Positions 6,136-9,411 of a stretch of 9,411 nucleotides of DNA are shown piece after piece (the first letter of the stretch is position 1; each line of letters opens with the position of its first letter). The position numbers and the translations under genes were made by a program. The notes below the pieces were generated by a model, which saw only the letters and a list, made by a program, of their open reading frames with translations, made no database searches and was not told the origin of the DNA. Source of the stretch: Rickettsiales bacterium (GTDB lineage: Bacteria > Pseudomonadota > Alphaproteobacteria > TMED127); contig PALU01000048.1 in the NCBI GenBank assembly GCA_002706585.1, positions 2,326-11,736 of the forward strand, given 5' to 3'.

Positions 6136-7557
6136 TTACATTTTTTTTAAACTTGTAAAAACTTTCAAAGCCTTTTCTCTAGATTCTTTTAAATTAACTA
6201 TTGGATTTGGATAATGTTTGCCAATTTCAAATTCTATATTCTTAGAAATATTCTCTGGACAATCCCAGGGATTAAATAAATATTTCAGAGGAAATTTTCT
6301 TAGTTCAGGAACGTATTTTTTTGTATATTCACCATCTGGATCAAACTTTTGACCTTGAGTAACTGGGTTAAAGATTCTAAAATATGGTGCAGCATCTGCA
6401 CCAGTGCCAGCAACCCATTGCCAACTTGCAGAATTACTTGCAATATCAGCGTCAAACAGACAATCCCAAAACCATCTTTCACCTTTTTTCCAGTGAATAA
6501 GAAGATTTTTTACAAGAAATGATCCAACGATCATCCTTACCCTGTTATGCATATATCCAGTTTCCCATAATTCCCTCATTCCAGCATCAACTATGGGATA
6601 ACCTGTTTGACCCTTAGTCCATCTTTTAAAATAAATTTCATTAAATTCCCACTCAAAGTTATCAAATTTAACTTGTAGATTTTTCTCAGTAATATGTGGA
6701 AAATGAAAAAGTAAATAATAAGAAAATTCTCTCCAACCAAGTTCACTTTTAAAAGTATTAATATTTTCATGATTTTGACTTTTATTATTTTCATTACATT
6801 TCCACCACAATGTGTTCGGAGAAATTTGCCCCCAATGAATGAAAGGCGAAAGTTTTGAGACATTTGGTTTTGATGGAAAGTTTCTTCCTTCCCTATAGTT
6901 TGAAATGCCAAGTTTAAAAAAACTATTCATAGCCTCATGGGCAAATTCTTCCCCAATTTTCCATTCATTAGTAATTTTTGATGCCCATTTATTTTCTGTA
7001 TTCAGTTGCAAAATACTAATTTTATTTGTGGAATATTTTGAATCACAAATTTTTATTTTTTTAGTAAGAGGTTTTCTTGGTAATGGTTTAGCCAAACAGC
7101 CATTTTTATAAAATGGTGTAAAAACTTTAAATGGAGTACCATCATTTTTTAGTATTTCCCATGGTTCCCAAAGTAATGAACCATTAAATGATTGAACATC
7201 ATCAATATGCTTTTTTAAAAAAATTTTAATTTTAGCATCTTTTTTTATTGAGGCTTGATCATAACATCTATTCCAGGAAATAGATGAAATTCTAAAATCT
7301 TGTATTAATTTCTTAAAAACATTTATTGCGGAATCATTAAAGATTAAAAGTTTTCCATTTAATTGTTTATTCAGGTATTTAAGTGAATGATGAAGCCATA
7401 CCTTGCTTGCGCTTCCCAAAGATAAAGAGTCACTACTATTATCTAATATATAAATAAATAAAGTCTTTTCTTCTTTCTCAGATAAATAATTTATAGATGG
7501 ATTATCTTGAAGTCTGAGATCTTGTTTGAACCAATGAATAGAAATTTGTTGTTTCAT
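6136..7557 (-). CDS. phr: Class I deoxyribodipyrimidine photolyase
   Basis: This 473-residue protein would split cyclobutane pyrimidine dimers in DNA using blue light, with FADH- as catalytic cofactor and a second antenna chromophore. The N-terminal Rossmann-like domain opens with SIHWFKQDLRLQDNP (6-20). The FAD domain has ELGWREFSYYLLFHFP (272-287), GQTGYPIVDAGMREL (316-330), TGYMHNRVRM (333-342) and the signature ASWQWVAGTGADAAPYFRIF (377-396). Against E. coli PhrB, the electron-transfer tryptophans correspond to W313, W356 and W379, and the flavin-N5 asparagine to N375, so the enzyme should be active. The length equals that of known class I enzymes. The ATG at 7557 gives the normal N-terminus. 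It is the first gene of the four-gene reverse-strand operon and is divergent from the MAPEG gene. A cryptochrome role is less likely, since there is no C-terminal extension. Confidence 0.94.
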   Translation of the reverse strand: MKQQISIHWFKQDLRLQDNPSINYLSEKEEKTLFIYILDNSSDSLSLGSASKVWLHHSLKYLNKQLNGKLLIFNDSAINVFKKLIQDFRISSISWNRCYDQASIKKDAKIKIFLKKHIDDVQSFNGSLLWEPWEILKNDGTPFKVFTPFYKNGCLAKPLPRKPLTKKIKICDSKYSTNKISILQLNTENKWASKITNEWKIGEEFAHEAMNSFFKLGISNYREGRNFPSKPNVSKLSPFIHWGQISPNTLWWKCNENNKSQNHENINTFKSELGWREFSYYLLFHFPHITEKNLQVKFDNFEWEFNEIYFKRWTKGQTGYPIVDAGMRELWETGYMHNRVRMIVGSFLVKNLLIHWKKGERWFWDCLFDADIASNSASWQWVAGTGADAAPYFRIFNPVTQGQKFDPDGEYTKKYVPELRKFPLKYLFNPWDCPENISKNIEFEIGKHYPNPIVNLKESREKALKVFTSLKKM

Positions 7558-7580
7558 CTAAATGCAATTCTAATATAATC

Positions 7581-7610
7581 TTGATTAAAAAAATTGATTA
7601 TCATTATAGT
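7581..7610 (+). promoter_or_regulatory. Candidate sigma70-type promoter for the MAPEG gene, with Fur-like palindrome
   Basis: TTGATT (7581-7586) and TATAGT (7605-7610) are separated by 18 bases and would start transcription about 20 bases before the MAPEG ATG. Overlapping the -10 is TGATTATCATTATAG (7595-7609), which matches 11 of 14 fixed positions of the 7-1-7 Fur consensus TGATAATnATTATCA. TTGATTA occurs twice, 13 bases apart (7581 and 7594). The spacer is shared with the divergent photolyase operon, for which I see no convincing promoter hexamers. The AT content makes chance matches likely. Confidence 0.35.
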
Positions 7611-7638
7611 TAATTTATAGTTGAATTTGGAGATTTCA

Positions 7639-8064
7639 ATGCTTAGAAGTGTTTTTGAAGTAGTTTACTTGGGCACTATAATTTTTTTAGTTAACCATTA
7701 CATAAAATTATTTAGAAATGTAGTTAAATTAAGACGCGAAACCAAAACTTCACTGGGTTACAAAAACGAAAATCTTGAAAGAGCAATTAGAGCTCATGCA
7801 AATTTTTGTGAAACTGTTCCTATCTGTTTATTATTAACATTTATTCTTTATTTTAATAATTTATTGTTTTTTGCAGTTCCATCAATTCTTATGCTTGCAA
7901 TCGGAAGAAAAATTCATTCTGAAGCTATATCAGATATAAAAGAAGATGTAACTCTTCGTGTAAAAGGCATGAAACTTACAATATGGTCTATTAAAATTGC
8001 AGGCTTAGGGATTGTCTTTTACATTTTTCAAATTATATATTATCTTTTAAAGTTATATAATTAA
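7639..8064 (+). CDS. MAPEG-family integral membrane protein
   Basis: This 141-residue membrane protein has four hydrophobic segments (about 7-24, 59-78, 79-92 and 115-137), the layout of MAPEG proteins (eicosanoid and glutathione metabolism). The signature ENLERAIRAHANFCETVP (44-61) matches the family's ExxxRAxRAHxNxxE pattern, and AIGRKIHSEAI (87-97) and RVKGMKLT (107-114) match the later conserved blocks. Eukaryotic members are glutathione transferases/peroxidases; most bacterial ones are uncharacterised, so an activity on lipid peroxides is only a guess. The ATG at 7639 is preferred over the in-frame TTG at 7621 because GGAG (7629-7632) lies 6 nt before it. It diverges from the photolyase operon with 81 nt between start codons. 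Confidence 0.85.
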   Translation: MLRSVFEVVYLGTIIFLVNHYIKLFRNVVKLRRETKTSLGYKNENLERAIRAHANFCETVPICLLLTFILYFNNLLFFAVPSILMLAIGRKIHSEAISDIKEDVTLRVKGMKLTIWSIKIAGLGIVFYIFQIIYYLLKLYN

Positions 8065-8066
8065 TA

Positions 8067-8088
8067 CTATATTTCTACCACAATATAG
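8067..8088. terminator. Possible weak hairpin after the MAPEG gene
   Basis: CTATATT (8067-8073) and AATATAG (8082-8088) form a 7-bp stem around an 8-base loop, starting 2 nt after the MAPEG stop codon. The stem is almost all A-T and no clean T run follows on either strand, so it is a poor intrinsic terminator. It lies where both the MAPEG transcript and the opposite gatB-tRNA transcript should end. Confidence 0.25.
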
Positions 8089-8145
8089 GAAAATTATTAT
8101 TATTTGGGTATAATTTATTTTATTTGTTTTTAAAATTGATTTTTT

Positions 8146-8237
8146 TGGCGGAGAGGATGGGATTCGAACCCACGATAGATGTTGCCACCTATAACGGTTT
8201 AGCAAACCGCCGCCTTCAGCCACTCGGCCACCTCTCC
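8146..8237 (-). tRNA. tRNA-Ser (anticodon GCU), CCA encoded
   Basis: The reverse strand folds as a class II tRNA. The acceptor stem is GGAGAGG (8237-8231) with CCTCTCC (8156-8150), then discriminator G (8149) and an encoded CCA (8148-8146). The anticodon arm is GCGGT/ACCGT around the loop TTGCTAA, giving anticodon GCT, which reads AGC and AGU. The long variable arm ATAGGTG-GCAA-CATCTAT (one G-T pair) is the serine hallmark, and the T arm carries GTTCGAATC. The gene lies 5 nt after the gatB stop codon on the same strand and is probably processed from the same transcript. Confidence 0.97.
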
Positions 8238-8242
8238 ATAAA

Positions 8243-9411
8243 TTATTTATTCAATTTATCTTTTAACATATTGTTTACAAGTTGTGGGTTAGCTTTTCCA
8301 TTAGAAATTTTCATTACTTGACCTACAAAAAATCCAAGCAATTTATCTTTACCACCCTTATAGTCATCAACCATCTTAGGGTTTTCTTTTAAAACCTGAT
8401 CTATCATTTTATTTAATTCGGATGTGTCTGAAACTTGAATAAGCTCTTTATCTGAAATAAATTCCTTTGCATTTTTGTTAGATTGCAAATATTCAACAAA
8501 AATTTCCTTGGCAACCCTATTTGATATAGTTCCATCTGAAATCAAATCTAATAATTCTCCAAACTTTTCAACAGAGACATTTGATTCTGAAAGATTTTTA
8601 TCATTTTTTTTTAAATAGGAGAATAGTTCTCCCGTTATCCAACTTACTACTATCTTTGAATCTCTTTTATTAACTAATTTCTCAAAAAAGTCCGAGACCT
8701 CTTGATCATTAACTATAATTTCAGAATCGTAGTCTTTAATTTTATAATCATTGATAAACCTTCTCTTTTTATCATCAGGGAGTTCAGGCAAAATTTCTTT
8801 TAACTTTTTAATTTTTTCACTAGAAAGTATAAGTGGAGGCAAATCAGGATCAGGGAAGTATCTATAGTCATGAGATTCCTCTTTTCCTCTCATAGTTCTT
8901 GTCTCACCTTTATTTGGATCAAAAAGCCTTGTTTCTTGATTTATAATGCCTCCATCTTCGATTATTTTTATTTGTCTATTAGCCTCATATTCAATAGCCT
9001 GTTGAATAAATTTAATTGAGTTAACATTTTTAATTTCACATCTTGTTCCCAAATCTTTTCCTGGCAACCTAACCGAAACATTTACATCAACCCTCAGATT
9101 ACCTTTTTCCATATTTCCATCACAACTCCCTACATATCTTAAAATTGATCTTAATTTTTTTACGTACTGCCCAACTTCTTCTGCACTTCTCATATCAGGT
9201 TCTGAAACTATTTCCATTAAACCGCATCCCGAACGGTTTAAATCAATAAATGAATTACTTATGTCTTGATCATGAATACTCTTTCCTGCATCCTGCTCTA
9301 AATGTAACCTTGTTATACCAATCTTTTTTGGACCATTTTTAGTTTCAATCATTAAGAAACCTCCACTCACAATAGGGTGTTCAAATTGTGAAATTTGATA
9401 ACCTTGAGGCA
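8243..9411 (-). CDS. gatB: Aspartyl/glutamyl-tRNA amidotransferase subunit B, GatB (N-terminus outside window)
   Basis: The frame is open to the window edge (last full codon ending at 9409) and shows 388 residues of a protein usually about 480 long, so roughly 90-100 N-terminal residues are missing. With GatA and GatC it converts misacylated Glu-tRNA(Gln) and/or Asp-tRNA(Asn) to Gln-/Asn-tRNA; GatB holds the tRNA and the kinase-like site. The visible start PQGYQISQFEHPIVSGGFL joins the classic blocks: LHLEQDAGKSIHD (35-47), NRSGCGLMEIVSEPDM (58-73), GNLRVDVNVSVR (103-114), CEIKNVNS (124-131), QETRLFD (158-164) and MRGKEESHDYRYFPDPDLPP (173-192). The last 140 or so residues are the helical tail domain that contacts tRNA, ending in FFVGQVMKISNGKANPQLVN. 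The valine in PIVSGG could be read as a GTG start, but homology clearly continues upstream of it. Confidence 0.95.
   Translation of the reverse strand, partial: PQGYQISQFEHPIVSGGFLMIETKNGPKKIGITRLHLEQDAGKSIHDQDISNSFIDLNRSGCGLMEIVSEPDMRSAEEVGQYVKKLRSILRYVGSCDGNMEKGNLRVDVNVSVRLPGKDLGTRCEIKNVNSIKFIQQAIEYEANRQIKIIEDGGIINQETRLFDPNKGETRTMRGKEESHDYRYFPDPDLPPLILSSEKIKKLKEILPELPDDKKRRFINDYKIKDYDSEIIVNDQEVSDFFEKLVNKRDSKIVVSWITGELFSYLKKNDKNLSESNVSVEKFGELLDLISDGTISNRVAKEIFVEYLQSNKNAKEFISDKELIQVSDTSELNKMIDQVLKENPKMVDDYKGGKDKLLGFFVGQVMKISNGKANPQLVNNMLKDKLNK

Noticed and set aside
6300..6911. Two reverse-strand open frames (6300-6482 and 6591-6911) inside the photolyase gene
   Set aside because: They are out-of-frame shadows of the strongly conserved photolyase coding sequence and have no family features.
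6905..7111. Forward-strand open frame of 68 codons antisense to the photolyase gene
   Set aside because: It is an antisense shadow without start signals or recognisable motifs.
8124..8321. Forward-strand open frame of 65 codons containing GFEPTIDVATYNGLANRRLQ-like sequence
   Set aside because: It is the antisense translation of the tRNA-Ser gene, a common false protein call, and it also runs into the 3' end of gatB.
1..9411. Search for CRISPR arrays, insertion sequences, long repeats and integration sites
   Set aside because: Beyond homopolymer runs and the short TTGATTA repeat I saw no spaced repeats, transposase-like frames or tRNA-end duplications.

Overview
The window is a strongly AT-rich stretch of bacterial chromosome with short intergenic gaps and lysine-, asparagine- and isoleucine-rich proteins. 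Flagellar FlgE and FlgF, GatB, two photolyase-family proteins and a MAPEG protein point to a proteobacterium with a small, AT-rich genome. A free-living marine surface bacterium fits this best. I cannot settle alpha- versus gammaproteobacterium: FlgF looks rather gamma-like, while the class I photolyase and the presence of GatB fit alphas at least as well.

Layout. Positions 1-1185 (+) hold the 3' end of flgE and a complete flgF. The expected flgG does not follow. Instead there is a gap of about 200 bases that may hold a small reverse-strand gene, then an EamA/DMT-type membrane transporter (1387-2247, +). Tail to tail with it is a fold-III PLP decarboxylase of the ornithine decarboxylase type (2262-3413, -). 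Divergent from that is a Prx6-type 1-Cys peroxiredoxin (3518-4180, +).

Positions 4158-7557 (-) form a compact light-dependent DNA-repair operon. In transcription order it holds a class I photolyase, a PhrB/cryptochrome-related photolyase of the bacterial (6-4)/FeS-BCP family, a DCC-family (DUF393) thiol protein, and a 45-residue four-cysteine DUF2256 protein that is easily missed. The junctions are 2 nt apart, 11 nt overlapping and 14 nt overlapping, so translation is probably coupled. The last gene runs 23 nt into the 3' end of the peroxiredoxin gene on the other strand. Upstream of the operon and divergent from it lies a MAPEG-family membrane protein (7639-8064, +). The shared spacer carries a promoter-like sequence and a Fur-like imperfect palindrome.

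Positions 8146-9411 (-) hold gatB, cut by the window edge, and 5 nt after its stop codon a tRNA-Ser(GCU) gene with an encoded CCA.

Together, the photolyase pair, the DUF393 and DUF2256 partners, the peroxiredoxin and possibly the MAPEG protein read as a photo-oxidative stress neighbourhood. The most interesting points are the hidden DUF2256 gene, the apparent loss of two of the four iron-sulfur cysteines in the PhrB-like photolyase, a 15-base homopolymer inside the DUF393 gene, and the broken flagellar gene order.
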